Shown piece after piece: positions 8,447 to 17,501 of a stretch of DNA of 64,000 bases. The notes beneath the pieces were generated by a model. That model was given only the letters and a program-made list of their open reading frames with translations, was not told the DNA's origin and did not search any database. Source of the DNA: QWHO01 sp039809865 (GTDB lineage Bacteria > Vulcanimicrobiota > Xenobia > Xenobiales > QWHO01); contig JBDHVW010000036.1 in the NCBI GenBank assembly GCA_039809865.1, positions 7,501 to 71,500 on the forward strand, read 5' to 3'. Each line of letters opens with the position of its first letter. Positions within the stretch are counted from its first letter, which is position 1. Both the position numbers and the translations under genes were made by a program.

Positions 8447-8752
8447 ATGATGATGACGAACGACAAGCTTGCTATCGCCGGACCGGGAAGTTGCATGGAG
8501 CTGCCCCGCCGCCGCCGCCGACAGGAGACGGAGGAGGCGCACGAGCCGACCGACCGCACCGAGATCAGCCAGGTGAGCCCCAAGCTCGAGGAAGCCATCA
8601 AAGCCGCCGGCAAGCTGGCGCAGCAGACCGGCTCCGAGGTGACCATCACGGTTGACGGCGTTACGGTGACCATCAAGCCCCAGGCGCAGGAGGAGGCGCA
8701 GAGCCGCCCGACGCGCAGACCGCCGGGCTGCTTTCCTGGCTTCGCGGGCTAA
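8447..8752 (+). CDS. small charged protein, unknown function
   Basis: A 101-residue protein. The start is an ATG in a run of three, preceded by a good GGGGAGA ribosome-binding site. Residues 17-50 are strongly charged (RRRRRQETEEAHEPTDRTE). Then come a predicted helix (KLEEAIKAAGKLAQQTGS) and two beta strands (EVTITVDGVTVTIKP), with a basic, proline-rich tail. It overlaps the convergent HEAT-repeat gene by 4 bp at the stop codons. The function is unknown. Confidence 0.55.
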   Translation: MMMTNDKLAIAGPGSCMELPRRRRRQETEEAHEPTDRTEISQVSPKLEEAIKAAGKLAQQTGSEVTITVDGVTVTIKPQAQEEAQSRPTRRPPGCFPGFAG

Positions 8753-9177
8753 CCCAAAAGCTGGAGCTGTCCCTTCACCTTCGCGCGCACGTCCGCGTCC
8801 TCGTCCTCGAGCGCTTCCTCGAGCAGGGCGCGGGCGGTCGCAGTGCGGGTGACCCCGAGGGCCAGCGCCGCCGCGGCCCGGACCGCCGGCACCGCATCGC
8901 CTGTCAGCAACGCCCCGATCTCTTCTTCGGCCAGCGTATCCCCGCCCAGGCGATAGGTGCACGTGAGGGCGCGCTCGCGAATCTCGGGGAGCGGATCGCC
9001 ATACAGGGCGACCAGCGTGGCCAGCACCTCGGGGTTGCTCACGCGCTCCAGCTCCGCCATCACGCGCAGGCGCAGGTCCTCGGGCGCTTCCGCGACCTGA
9101 GTAGCGAGCTCCTCGAATTCCTCCTCGGAGAGCGACTCGAGATCGCCCGCCGTAAGCTTTTGCCAGGGCGTCCTCAC
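8749..9177 (-). CDS. HEAT-repeat protein coupled to the upstream NTase-like gene
   Basis: A 142-residue protein made of HEAT-type helical repeats: LRLRVMAELERVSNPEVLATLV, IRERALTCTYRLGG, then VRAAAALALGVTRTATARALL and VRAKVKGQLQLL. The frame is open further upstream, but I place the start at GTG 9177 because it forms a GTGA overlap with the stop of the 527-residue gene, a coupling mode repeated elsewhere in this window. HEAT proteins bind partners; the tight coupling suggests its partner is the upstream product, for which it could be an immunity protein or chaperone (inference). Confidence 0.65.
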   Translation of the reverse strand: MRTPWQKLTAGDLESLSEEEFEELATQVAEAPEDLRLRVMAELERVSNPEVLATLVALYGDPLPEIRERALTCTYRLGGDTLAEEEIGALLTGDAVPAVRAAAALALGVTRTATARALLEEALEDEDADVRAKVKGQLQLLG

Positions 9178-10757
9178 CAGAAACTCATTCGATTCCAGAG
9201 GCCGGAGGCCGCGTTTCCAAGCGACGAGACGCCGTTCGAAATAGCGGAGCCGGCGTCGCTGGCCCACTGTCCGACCTTCTCTGCGCCCGCGGAGACCGCG
9301 TTCCCGATGGCTTCACGGTTCTGATAGACGACCGCTCCGCCGTAAGCGATCGCGCCGCCCGCCACGAGGAACGGGTTGCCCGTCATCGCGCCGGCCATCA
9401 TCACGGCCCCGGCGGTGCTCTTCACGCCGCCCACGACGGCCTGCTCGGTGTTGCCCGAGCGGACGCCCTGGATGACATCCCGGCCGCCGTCGATGATGGC
9501 GCCCACGCCCCCGGCGCCCGCGGCCAGCGTGCCGGCGCCCGCCAGCAACGCGCCGCCCGCGACCATGTTGGCCGTGCCGGCGCCGACGTCGGCCGTGCCA
9601 TCCACGACGTTGCCGTTGCGAAGCTCATTGACGCCGTTGGCCGCCTGCAGGCCGCCCCCGGCGAGGCCCAGCGCGCCTCCGCCGACGCGCGCGACGGTGC
9701 CCAGCTTGCTGGCCGCCGTGGCTTCGGAGGCCGCGGCGTTGGCCGACTTGAGCGGGATGCGGGAGGCGTCATCGAAGGCGCCGCCCTGTTGCACGACGCT
9801 CATCTGCACGGTGCGGCCGGCCGCGGGCTTGAGGCCCTCTTGCAGCGTGGACACGGGCGGATCGCCGCCCGGGATGTTGTAGGCTCGGATAATCCCATTG
9901 TTGTAGTTGTTTCTGAAGTTGTTGACGCCGCGGCTCAATTTGCCTTCGTGGGCCAGAAAGTCGTCGATGCCCTTGATCCCCTCGGGGATCTTGCCCTGCG
10001 CGCGCAGCTCCGCCACGCGCTCGGCGCCGAGCGCTTTGAACTTCTCGGGGGAGACGCGCGCGGCCACGTCGATGTCCGAGGCGGGGAGCCCGCCCGATTC
10101 CGGGGTCGCGCCGGTGAAGCGGAAGTCCCCGCCTTTGCTCGAGGCGCCGCTGGCCGAGGAGCCGTGCACCACGATCTCCTCGTTGCCGAGGCCCCGGGCG
10201 CTATAGATCCCGCGCACGTCGTCGGAGAACTGGCCGAAGTCTTGCTTGAGCCCGATCGGCCCGCCCTCGCGCATGTTCTTGAGGTAGGACTGGGCCAGCT
10301 CGCCCTTGTTCGGCACGTTGGGGGCGGTGTGCAGGTCGTCATGGAGGGTCTGCGTCAGACGCTCCGGCGACACCTTGAGGCGCCCGCTATCCTGGGCGGC
10401 CTGCAGGGCCTTGAGGTCCTCGGAGGAGGCCTGCAGGGGGTTGGCGCCCGGGGTCGCGCCCAGGCGGGCGGCGTTCTCGGAGGCGGCGGCCTGGGAGCCG
10501 TAGTTCTCGGCCAGCCCGCCCAGAAGGCCCGTCATGTTGGCCGCGCCCGCGGCATTGCTGTCGCCTTCGCGGGCCTCGCGGCTGACCGAGGTTCGGTCGG
10601 TTTTGGCGACCTCGGGGGGCTTGCTGACCTCTTTCGGTTGGCTGGTCGCGCGGTTGGAAGCGGTGTTGCTTGCGGGCCTGGGCGTGGAGGATTGCGCGGG
10701 CTTCGAGCTGCTCGCGGAGACCTTGGGTGCTTCTTTGACTGCCACGGACTCTCCCAA
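9174..10757 (-). CDS. nucleotidyltransferase-like protein with glycine-rich C-terminal region (toxin-like)
   Basis: A 527-residue protein in three parts. Residues 1-75 are a Ser/Ala/Pro/Lys-rich disordered tail. Residues 130-300 are globular and contain VVHGSSASG (Gly199-Ser200) followed by SDIDVAARV (Asp228, Asp230), which resembles the GS...DxD signature of the polymerase-beta nucleotidyltransferase fold, with longer spacing than usual. Residues 345-480 are hydrophobic and glycine/alanine-rich (GGGALGLAGGGLQAANG, MVAGGALLAGAGTLAAGA), like glycine-zipper regions of secreted effectors. There is no signal peptide. The architecture resembles polymorphic toxins, but no known secretion tag is seen. 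It is coupled to the HEAT gene. Confidence 0.6.
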   Translation of the reverse strand: MGESVAVKEAPKVSASSSKPAQSSTPRPASNTASNRATSQPKEVSKPPEVAKTDRTSVSREAREGDSNAAGAANMTGLLGGLAENYGSQAAASENAARLGATPGANPLQASSEDLKALQAAQDSGRLKVSPERLTQTLHDDLHTAPNVPNKGELAQSYLKNMREGGPIGLKQDFGQFSDDVRGIYSARGLGNEEIVVHGSSASGASSKGGDFRFTGATPESGGLPASDIDVAARVSPEKFKALGAERVAELRAQGKIPEGIKGIDDFLAHEGKLSRGVNNFRNNYNNGIIRAYNIPGGDPPVSTLQEGLKPAAGRTVQMSVVQQGGAFDDASRIPLKSANAAASEATAASKLGTVARVGGGALGLAGGGLQAANGVNELRNGNVVDGTADVGAGTANMVAGGALLAGAGTLAAGAGGVGAIIDGGRDVIQGVRSGNTEQAVVGGVKSTAGAVMMAGAMTGNPFLVAGGAIAYGGAVVYQNREAIGNAVSAGAEKVGQWASDAGSAISNGVSSLGNAASGLWNRMSFW

Positions 10758-10875
10758 GTTTCAGGATTTGATCCCAGCCTAAACCCCGGCGCGATTTTGT
10801 GCTTGCCAGGGTTGTGAACGATTTGTGAAAATTGTTGACTTTGCGATCCAGATGTTGCTGTTTTGTGTCGAGCAG

Positions 10876-10958
10876 TCGTTCCCTGACGCACCAATCGCTC
10901 GTCTCGGGAACGACGTCGTTCCCTTCCCGCAGGAATCGTCATCGAAGGGAACGACCCC
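10876..10958 (+). repeat. two-hairpin structured repeat, copy B
   Basis: Second copy of the repeat at 2251-2335. Hairpin 1 pairs TCGTTCCC (10876-10883) with GGGAACGA (10906-10913), with an inner GACG/CGTC helix. Hairpin 2 pairs GTCGTTCCCTT (10915-10925) perfectly with AAGGGAACGAC (10945-10955). It lies between the 3' end of the RND transporter gene and the 5' end of the 527-residue gene, both minus-strand. Confidence 0.7.
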
Positions 10959-10980
10959 TCCGGCGGTGGCGGACCGTCCC

Positions 10981-13638
10981 TCAGGCCGTGCGAGCCGAGG
11001 ACGGTTGCCGCGGCGAAGTTCTTACCCCCGTCGACCGGCGCCGGATCATCTTCTTCCGCGCCACCTTGGGACGCGGCATCGCCGAGACCGCCAGCCAGTT
11101 GCTGACCAGCCCCACCGAGAGCACCAGGCCCATGCTGGCGAGGGCCGGATTGCGCGCCACCCCCAGGCTGGCGGCGATGACCGTGACGGCCAGCAGCCCC
11201 ATGAGCAGCGGACGTCCGCCACGGGCCTGTTTGCGCAGCTGGCCCTCGACCGCCAGGGTGGCACCCAGGCCGATCAGGATGGGCGGCAGGAGAAACGTGA
11301 CCAGGTTCAGCGGCACCTGGCACAGCGCCAGGAAGCCGGCCGTCCAGAACCAGGCCAGGGTGGGGGCGACCATCGCCAGGAGGGCGCGCACGACCGAGCC
11401 GGTTCGGATGATGACCACACCCAGCACGACGAGCCAGATGAATCCCCCGGCGGCCGCGTAAGCGTGCTCGGCCATTTCGCCGATGCGGGCCAACAGCACC
11501 GAGGCCCCGGTCGCATCCGGGTCGACCGACTGCACGGTGGCCGAGAACTGGGCGGCGTCCACGGGGTCGAAGCCGGTGGTCTTGGGGTAGATCTTCAGCA
11601 CCAGCTTACCCGAGGACGATACGGTGCGCATCTTCACCTCGTTGGGCAAGATGGCCGGCGAGGGCGCCTTCAGCGTCTGGAGTTGCATCAGCTTGATCAG
11701 GCTGCGGAGATCGTCGGTATAGCCCTGCTCGAAGGCCAGCAGCCCGTCTTCGATGGGCCCGGGCCCGAGGTCGGGGAGCTCGTGCCGCAGGTGGCTGATC
11801 TTGTCCCCGATGGCCTGCGCCAGCCTCTGGGCCTTCGGGCTGGCCTTTCCCATGGAGGCGATAGCCTGGCTGAATTTGGCCACCACGGGCTCGAGGTCCA
11901 GCATCGAGTCCACCCCGACGGAAGTGCGCGCGGGGGCGATGGTCAGCCCCTTGACGGCCGCGTGGATGCGGCGGATGATGGGCTCTTTGCGCAGGGCCTC
12001 CAGGGGGAGGAGCATGGTGGACGTCTCGACGCGCCCCACACCGGGCAGCCGCAGGAGGCGTTTCGAGAGGGCGTCGGCCTGATCGGCGTCGCTGACGAGC
12101 GACACGATATTCAGGGTGGAGTGGCCCATGGCTTCGAGGCTGAGCGCGGCGGAGGTGGCCGGCAGGGAAGAATCCATGAGGCGGCTCAGGTCGGGGTTGA
12201 GGTAGGTCGAGCCTCGCGTGATGGCGGAAACAGCCCCCACCGTCAACAGGACGGCCGCGGCCACCGCAGCGAGGTGCTTCTTCTTGCGGAAACGGCGCTC
12301 CAGCTTTCTCAGGCGCTCGTTGGCCAGCACCAATCCCCCGTGGGGGTCCCTGAGCCCCAGGAACCCCGGCAGGAGCAGCAGCGTGCCCAGGAAGGCCCCC
12401 AGGAGGCCCAGGGTGCCGCCCACGCCGACCTGCCCCGCGGCAGGAAAGCCGGTCAGCAGCAGGGCCAGGAAAGCGGCTCCCAGGGTGGCGACGCACCCGA
12501 GGAAGCCCTTTCCGGGTCCGAGCATGCAGACGCGCCAGGCGGTCAGGGGCAGATGGCCGTTGCGCCGTTGCTCGGAGTAGCTGCAGGCCAGCCGCAGAGC
12601 GAAACAGAGTCCGATCGCCCCGCCCAGGAAGAGGCCCAGACCGGCCGGGGTGCCGGGGGGCGCCAGCAGGGCAAAGAGTCCAACGGAGCCGAGCAGACTG
12701 GCCAGCATGGCGGCCAGGGGCCGATAGAGGTCGCGGTAGACGACTCCGAAGAGCAGGCAGAGGAGGAGCAGGGAGAGGGCCCCTGCGCGGATGAGGTCGA
12801 TGGCCATCCCGGCGCGCTGCTCATGGACGATGGCGTTGATGCCGGTCACCTCGGCTTTGAGACCGGGAAACTCGCGGGAGACCCGCAGGGCTTCGACCTT
12901 GGCCCCCTCGATGGCTTTGACCATCCCCTGGGGTCCGGCACGGAAAACGAGGGCGTGGAGCTTGCCTTCGGCGACCGTGTTGAAGTAGATGACGGGCTTG
13001 CCTTCCCAGAGGGCGACGGCGCGGTTGTCGAGCTTGGACTTGTCGACGAAGCTCCAGACGGGGGAGACGAATTTGGCGCGGCCTCTTTGCTCGAAACAGG
13101 TCTGGAGCTGGTTGAGGTAGTGCAGGGCCAGTTGCAGGAGGACCTCGGTGCGCGCGGGGGTCGGGGCGGGCGCGTCGGCCTGATCGAGGAGGGTGGTGGG
13201 GTCCTTGGCTTCCAGGAGGGGCCGCAGGCTCTTGGCGGACATCTCGAGGGCATGGAGCTCTTTGGGTTTGAGGTGGTAGAGAACGGTGGGCCTGAGGAAC
13301 TTGAGGTCCAGGCTGCCGAAGACGTGCTGGTAGAGAAGGGGCTCGGCCTGGAGTTGCTTCTCGAGCCTCCGGATGTAGGCCTTGCGCGTGGCGGCGTCTT
13401 GCCCGCTGACGATGACGGCGATGTCCTGGGCGGGCCCGACTTCTCGGGTCAGTTCCTCGAGCTTGATCCGGTCGGCCGAGCCGGCGGGCAGGAACTCGTA
13501 GGGCTGGTTGTCCCAGGAGCGTCCCATCAGGGTGGCTGTGGAGCTGATCAGGAGCGCGAAGGCCAGGATCAAACTGAGTTTGGCCCGGCGATATCCCCAC
13601 CAGGCAAAGGTGACTAGAGCCGAATTCAGTCGGACCAT
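10981..13638 (-). CDS. RND-superfamily (MMPL-type) exporter
   Basis: An 885-residue inner-membrane protein with the two-fold RND layout: TM1 near residues 20-40 (LSLILAFALLISSTATLMG), a large extracytoplasmic loop to about 270, five TM helices, TM7 (LAAVAAAVLLTVGAVSAI), a second loop, and five final TM helices. The first loop opens with the family-typical FLPAGSADRIKLEELTREVGP. It resembles MMPL/HpnN-like proteins that export lipids or hydrophobic compounds using the proton gradient; the substrate is not deducible. It stands as a single gene with no adaptor or outer-membrane partner next to it. Confidence 0.85.
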   Translation of the reverse strand: MVRLNSALVTFAWWGYRRAKLSLILAFALLISSTATLMGRSWDNQPYEFLPAGSADRIKLEELTREVGPAQDIAVIVSGQDAATRKAYIRRLEKQLQAEPLLYQHVFGSLDLKFLRPTVLYHLKPKELHALEMSAKSLRPLLEAKDPTTLLDQADAPAPTPARTEVLLQLALHYLNQLQTCFEQRGRAKFVSPVWSFVDKSKLDNRAVALWEGKPVIYFNTVAEGKLHALVFRAGPQGMVKAIEGAKVEALRVSREFPGLKAEVTGINAIVHEQRAGMAIDLIRAGALSLLLLCLLFGVVYRDLYRPLAAMLASLLGSVGLFALLAPPGTPAGLGLFLGGAIGLCFALRLACSYSEQRRNGHLPLTAWRVCMLGPGKGFLGCVATLGAAFLALLLTGFPAAGQVGVGGTLGLLGAFLGTLLLLPGFLGLRDPHGGLVLANERLRKLERRFRKKKHLAAVAAAVLLTVGAVSAITRGSTYLNPDLSRLMDSSLPATSAALSLEAMGHSTLNIVSLVSDADQADALSKRLLRLPGVGRVETSTMLLPLEALRKEPIIRRIHAAVKGLTIAPARTSVGVDSMLDLEPVVAKFSQAIASMGKASPKAQRLAQAIGDKISHLRHELPDLGPGPIEDGLLAFEQGYTDDLRSLIKLMQLQTLKAPSPAILPNEVKMRTVSSSGKLVLKIYPKTTGFDPVDAAQFSATVQSVDPDATGASVLLARIGEMAEHAYAAAGGFIWLVVLGVVIIRTGSVVRALLAMVAPTLAWFWTAGFLALCQVPLNLVTFLLPPILIGLGATLAVEGQLRKQARGGRPLLMGLLAVTVIAASLGVARNPALASMGLVLSVGLVSNWLAVSAMPRPKVARKKMIRRRSTGVRTSPRQPSSARTA

Positions 13639-13662
13639 GGCGGGCCGATTGTATCATGGTGA

Positions 13663-14022
13663 GTACCCCTGGAGCTTCGGGCGTTCGTAACCATCTCGCC
13701 GGGAGCCGGATACCGCGACCTGGAGGGGGGGCGCTTCAGTCCCCGGGCCCCATACTGGATCGTGGACCTCGTGGAGCAGACGGTGGAAGTCTATCGGCTG
13801 GAAGGGTCGAGCGTGCAGCAGATTTCGGGATCTCCCGTGCGGATGCCTGCGCTCAGCGAGGCTCGAACCGAGGCCCAGAGCCGTACCTGGCAGTTGGTGC
13901 GGGCTATCTTCGTTGCCGGGCCCTCGCAGGACAAGGCCATCGCTCGCCGTAACGCCCTGATAGCGCCCCAGGCCGTCAGCGGGAATTCAGCACCAGCACT
14001 TCGCTGGCGATCCGCTCGTTGA
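13663..14022 (+). pseudogene. Uma2-like endonuclease remnant
   Basis: In the frame open from 13663, residues PRAPYWIVDLVEQTVEVYRLEG match the C-terminal signature of Uma2-family (DUF820) putative endonucleases, where a WIVDP...VEVYRL strand pair is typical. The frame follows a stop and has no ATG before this point, the N-terminal catalytic part is missing, and a run of seven Gs lies nearby. I read it as a degraded fragment. A short gene starting at the GTG at 13762 is possible but would lack the catalytic core. Confidence 0.35.
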
Positions 14023-14479
14023 CGACGATCGGGCTCTCACCGTCGCGCGTCGGGCGGGTTGGGACGAGCACCAGTTGAAGGGCTTCCACTTTTTCCCCCT
14101 CCAATTGCAGGGGGAGCCGTCGCTCCAGAGTCTGAACCGGACCCACCACCAGGTCGCCGTGGGGATGAACGTGCTCGAGGTCGGCATAACTGCGCGGCAG
14201 GGTCACCCACCTGCCATCGATGCGCGCGCGCCAGACTAGCAGGCTCTCCCAGCCGACCGTCTGGCAAAGCCGGGCGCCCACGCGCACCTCGTTCCAGCGC
14301 ATATTGCGCAGGGAAACCAGGATTTCATCGGGGCTACCCGGCACGAGCGCGAGGCTCAATCGCAGGGGGAGGTCCTTACCGGGCGCGAGGGCCTCGTTGC
14401 TCTCGAGACGCGAAGGGGCGCACCACCAGGAGATCGAGGCGATGCAAACCAGCAGGAGCATCACATCCAGCCTGCGCAT
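13976..14479 (-). CDS. secreted hypothetical protein (167 aa)
   Basis: A 167-residue protein with an N-terminal signal segment (VMLLLVCIASISWWC), probably cleaved or lipid-modified near the cysteine at residue 20. The mature part has alternating beta-type sequence (LPLRLSLALVPGSPDEILVSL, VEALQLVLVPT) and is of unknown family. Its start lies 6 nt after the stop of the cyclase/AAA gene, so it is very likely the second gene of that operon. Confidence 0.6.
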   Translation of the reverse strand: MRRLDVMLLLVCIASISWWCAPSRLESNEALAPGKDLPLRLSLALVPGSPDEILVSLRNMRWNEVRVGARLCQTVGWESLLVWRARIDGRWVTLPRSYADLEHVHPHGDLVVGPVQTLERRLPLQLEGEKVEALQLVLVPTRPTRDGESPIVVNERIASEVLVLNSR

Positions 14480-14485
14480 GTTCGC

Positions 14486-17227
14486 TCAGTCTCCCGCGGA
14501 CGGCCGTTTATTCCCGGCCACAATCGCCTCCAGGTGGCCTCGATAGGCTGGCTGGCCCAGCTCCAGAGCCTGGGCCAATCCCTCCCGAGCCGTTGCGAGC
14601 GCCTCCTCCGCGCGTCCCAGCTCTTGCAGGCAGAGGGCCTCCAACAGTCGGATGTGGGGCAGGCTCAGGCGCGCCCCGGTCTGCTCGCGCACCTCATAGC
14701 CGTCGCGCACCAGGGCCAGTCCGGCCTCGCCCTGACCCAGACGGCAGCGAGCCCAACCTTCGAGCGCCAGGGACAATCCCAGCCAGTGCCGAGAATCGTG
14801 CCGTACGCACAGCGAGCGGGCTTTCACGGCGCGGCGCAGGGCCAGACCCGGATCGTTCTGGACCTGGCCGACCACGGAGCTCATCACCAGGGCCGTAATC
14901 TGACTGAACGGATGGCCTCGGCCGCTGGCGAGGGCGTGCTTCATCTGCGCTCTGGCTTCGTCGTGTCGCCCCAGGTGCGCCAGAACCCAGCCCAGGTGAG
15001 AGCGGCCCAGCGTGTTGGGATCCTGGCCAAAGTGGAGCTCGCGCCGCTTTCTCCGCGTGCCGGCCAGGGCCCGTTCCAGGTGGTCCTGCGCGGACTCGAG
15101 CTCTCCGCGATGGGCGTCCGTGACGCCCGCGGCCAGCTCGGCTTCCACCCGCCAGCTGAGCGGGCCCTCGGCGCTCATTTCGCTCAACCGAGTCGCCAGG
15201 GCGCGCGCCTCGTCCAATCGCGAACGCACCAGGAGATAGGCCCACAAACCCCGCATGGCCGCGAACGGGGCATCGGCGACGTGGAGACTCAGCTCCTGGG
15301 CGCGGACGGCGATACGGGCCACCTCTTCGCTGGCGTAACCCTCCGTCCCGATGAGCGGGGCGATGCGCTGGCTGAGAAGCTCGAGCTCGCGCTCGGGGGT
15401 GTCGGCCCCCTGCAGGGCGCGGTCGAGGTGGCGCAGAGCTTCGGCGTTGGCTCCCCGCTTGATGGCGTGACGAGCGGCCTCCTGCCACAGCGGGTGGGCC
15501 TGCGACGAGAGCCCGGCGGTCTCGAAATGCCGCGCCAGCATTTCGGGCCGGCCGCGGCTCAACGCGGGGAACTCCGTCTGGAGCAGGCGGGCCAGCTGAC
15601 CGTGCAAAGGGCGGCGATCGCTGTGCAGCATCGTCTGGTAGGCCGCCTCTTGCATGAGAGCGTGCCGAAAGCCGGCGTTGTCGCCCCAGCTCTCCAGCAC
15701 GCCGGCGGTCACCAGCTCGGAAAGGGCGGGCTCCAGCTCATGGCCCCACAGGCGCTCGAGCACGGGCAGCGGAAAGTGACGGCCGATCACCGAGGCCACC
15801 TGGGCCAGTCGGCGCGAGCGGGGCATACGATCGAGCTGCGCCAGCAAAAGGCCTTGCAGAGAGCCGGGAAGGTCTTTCTGGCCGCTGCGAGCCGCTCGAG
15901 CCAGCTCTTCGGCAAACAGAGGGTTGCCGTCGCAGCGCAGCGCCAGCTCCCGGGGAGCCCCCGCCAGCAGGTGCTCGATCTGCTCGAGCGCCAGGGGCGC
16001 CAGCTCGATTCTCTCGCCGGTCGAATCGAGCGGAGCCCGGGCCGTGACGAGAAGGAGCGCGGAAAGCTCGCGTAATCGACTCAGCAGGCGCAGGGTCGAG
16101 GGGTCCAGCCACTGCGCGTCCTCCAGGACGAGCACGACCGGACCGGCCTGGCCGAAACCGCTGAGGAAGTCCACCAGGACGTCGAGTAGCTCCGCCAGGC
16201 CCGCCTCGCCTTCCGGCTCGGGGCTGAGAAGATGCACGATCGGCTCCGGGCCGTGCGGCAGAGACTCTCGCACCTGTTGGGCCGAGCACGCCAGCGGCAG
16301 GCCGAGAGCCGACCGCAGACACTCCTTTACCGGAAACAGGGCGTGGTCGACCGCGAAGGGTGAACAATGGCCGACCAGAATCGGGGCTCGAATCCGCTCG
16401 CAGAACGTGCGCACGAGGCGCGTCTTGCCCAGTCCGGCATCGCCGGTCAGGTCGACGCGCACGAACCCCCGCGTGGAGACCGTTTCCCAGAGACTCTGCA
16501 GGCGCCCCAGCTCGGCGCCTCGTCCCACGAAGGGGGAAGGCGGAATCTGCTCGCGGGTCGACCTCGGGCCCAGGACGCGGTACAGGGGAACGGGATCGGG
16601 AATCCCCTTGAGTTGCGTCTCGCCCAGATCGGCCAGCTCGAAGCGATCCCGGCACAAGAGACGGGTGGCGTGGCTGATGAGGACGGTGCCCGGATCCGCC
16701 AGGCCCTGCAAGCGGGCGGCCACATTGGGCACGTCTCCGATAGCCAGGCGCTCGCGGCGCCAACCGCCGCCCATCTCGCCCACCACCACCGCACCGCTGT
16801 GCAGCCCGATGCGCACCTGCAGACCGCCGGGCACCGCCTTCACCAGCTCGAGAGCGCACAAGACGGCACGTCGCGCGTCGTCCTCGTGGGCTCGCGGGTA
16901 GCCAAAGTAGACCAGCAGGCCATCGCCCAGGTACTGCGCCACGTAGCCCTCCAGCCGATCCACCACGGCCGTCGAGGCGCTCTGATACTGGCGCACCCGC
17001 TCGCGAAGCTCCTCGGGATCGAGCTCGACCGAGAGGCTGGTCGAGCCGACGAGATCGCAGAAAAGAACGGTGAGAGAGCGCCGCTCGGCAAGCTCGCCGA
17101 ACTCCAGCGGGTTGCCGCACATGGCGCAGTAAAGATGCGACGGCTCGGGGGCGAAGCCGCAGGTCCAGCACCGGCTCAGCTCAGGCACGCTCGGGTTCGT
17201 CTGCCACGCCATCGCCAGGCCAGCCAC
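14486..17227 (-). CDS. zinc-ribbon / class III nucleotide cyclase / AAA-type ATPase / TPR regulator
   Basis: A 913-residue multidomain regulator. Residues 20-37 hold a CxxC...CxxC zinc ribbon. Residues 48-230 are a class III adenylate/guanylate cyclase domain with both metal-binding aspartates (Asp58 in FCDLVGST, Asp102 in LGDGLLVYFG). Residues 230-500 form an AAA/STAND-type ATPase with a P-loop at 262-269 (GDAGLGKT) and a Walker B-like VVLVLEDAQWLD. The rest is TPR-like. Proteins of this layout are common in Actinobacteria, Myxobacteria and rhizobia, and are thought to be signal-responsive regulators; cyclase activity is not proven for most. Start context: the first ATG is at 17227 and a later one (MAWQTN) is possible. 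Confidence 0.87.
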   Translation of the reverse strand: MAGLAMAWQTNPSVPELSRCWTCGFAPEPSHLYCAMCGNPLEFGELAERRSLTVLFCDLVGSTSLSVELDPEELRERVRQYQSASTAVVDRLEGYVAQYLGDGLLVYFGYPRAHEDDARRAVLCALELVKAVPGGLQVRIGLHSGAVVVGEMGGGWRRERLAIGDVPNVAARLQGLADPGTVLISHATRLLCRDRFELADLGETQLKGIPDPVPLYRVLGPRSTREQIPPSPFVGRGAELGRLQSLWETVSTRGFVRVDLTGDAGLGKTRLVRTFCERIRAPILVGHCSPFAVDHALFPVKECLRSALGLPLACSAQQVRESLPHGPEPIVHLLSPEPEGEAGLAELLDVLVDFLSGFGQAGPVVLVLEDAQWLDPSTLRLLSRLRELSALLLVTARAPLDSTGERIELAPLALEQIEHLLAGAPRELALRCDGNPLFAEELARAARSGQKDLPGSLQGLLLAQLDRMPRSRRLAQVASVIGRHFPLPVLERLWGHELEPALSELVTAGVLESWGDNAGFRHALMQEAAYQTMLHSDRRPLHGQLARLLQTEFPALSRGRPEMLARHFETAGLSSQAHPLWQEAARHAIKRGANAEALRHLDRALQGADTPERELELLSQRIAPLIGTEGYASEEVARIAVRAQELSLHVADAPFAAMRGLWAYLLVRSRLDEARALATRLSEMSAEGPLSWRVEAELAAGVTDAHRGELESAQDHLERALAGTRRKRRELHFGQDPNTLGRSHLGWVLAHLGRHDEARAQMKHALASGRGHPFSQITALVMSSVVGQVQNDPGLALRRAVKARSLCVRHDSRHWLGLSLALEGWARCRLGQGEAGLALVRDGYEVREQTGARLSLPHIRLLEALCLQELGRAEEALATAREGLAQALELGQPAYRGHLEAIVAGNKRPSAGD

Positions 17228-17306
17228 AACTCTCTCGGGTCATGCAGCCAGCCCGAGCAGGCCCCTACTTTCCGAAGCGCGTGTCGCAATAAGCTTCCCG
17301 GAAGCC

Positions 17307-17342
17307 CAGCAGTAGGAGGTCCGGACGGCCCTCCTACTGCTG
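17307..17342. repeat. perfect 13-bp inverted repeat
   Basis: CAGCAGTAGGAGG (17307-17319) is the exact complement of CCTCCTACTGCTG (17330-17342) across a 10-nt loop. It lies in the 274-bp space between the divergently transcribed cyclase and transpeptidase genes, so it is not the terminator of either. No T-run follows on either strand. It could be a cruciform/operator or the core of a small RNA. Confidence 0.6.
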
Positions 17343-17474
17343 CCGATTGAAAATTCGGCCCGGGTCGTTGGTCTGAATCAGTGACATCAAAATCTCCCTT
17401 TGGAGCGATTCAGGACAATTCTCTCTGCCACTCCCTGACGCCTTCGTCGCCGCCTGATCCGGATCATAGGCCGC

Positions 17475-17490
17475 ACTCCCTTCGGGGAGT
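17475..17490 (+). promoter_or_regulatory. UUCG-tetraloop hairpin in leader of the transpeptidase gene
   Basis: ACTCCC-TTCG-GGGAGT forms a 6-bp stem with the very stable UUCG tetraloop. It ends 11 nt before the ATG at 17502. It would sit just upstream of the ribosome-binding region and may tune translation or mRNA stability. Confidence 0.45.
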
Positions 17491-17501
17491 AGCCTCGAGG
17501 T

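Noticed and set aside
5980..10757. The accessory block as a named phage-defence system
   Set aside because: HEAT, ankyrin and nucleotidyltransferase-like proteins occur in defence islands, but no recognised defence effector set, nuclease or helicase is present, so only an effector-like pair is proposed.
10825..13617. A 930-codon open frame on the plus strand
   Set aside because: It is antisense to the RND exporter gene. The reading is Gly/Gln/Arg/His-rich low complexity, typical of a GC-rich antisense frame, while the minus-strand frame has clear transporter topology.
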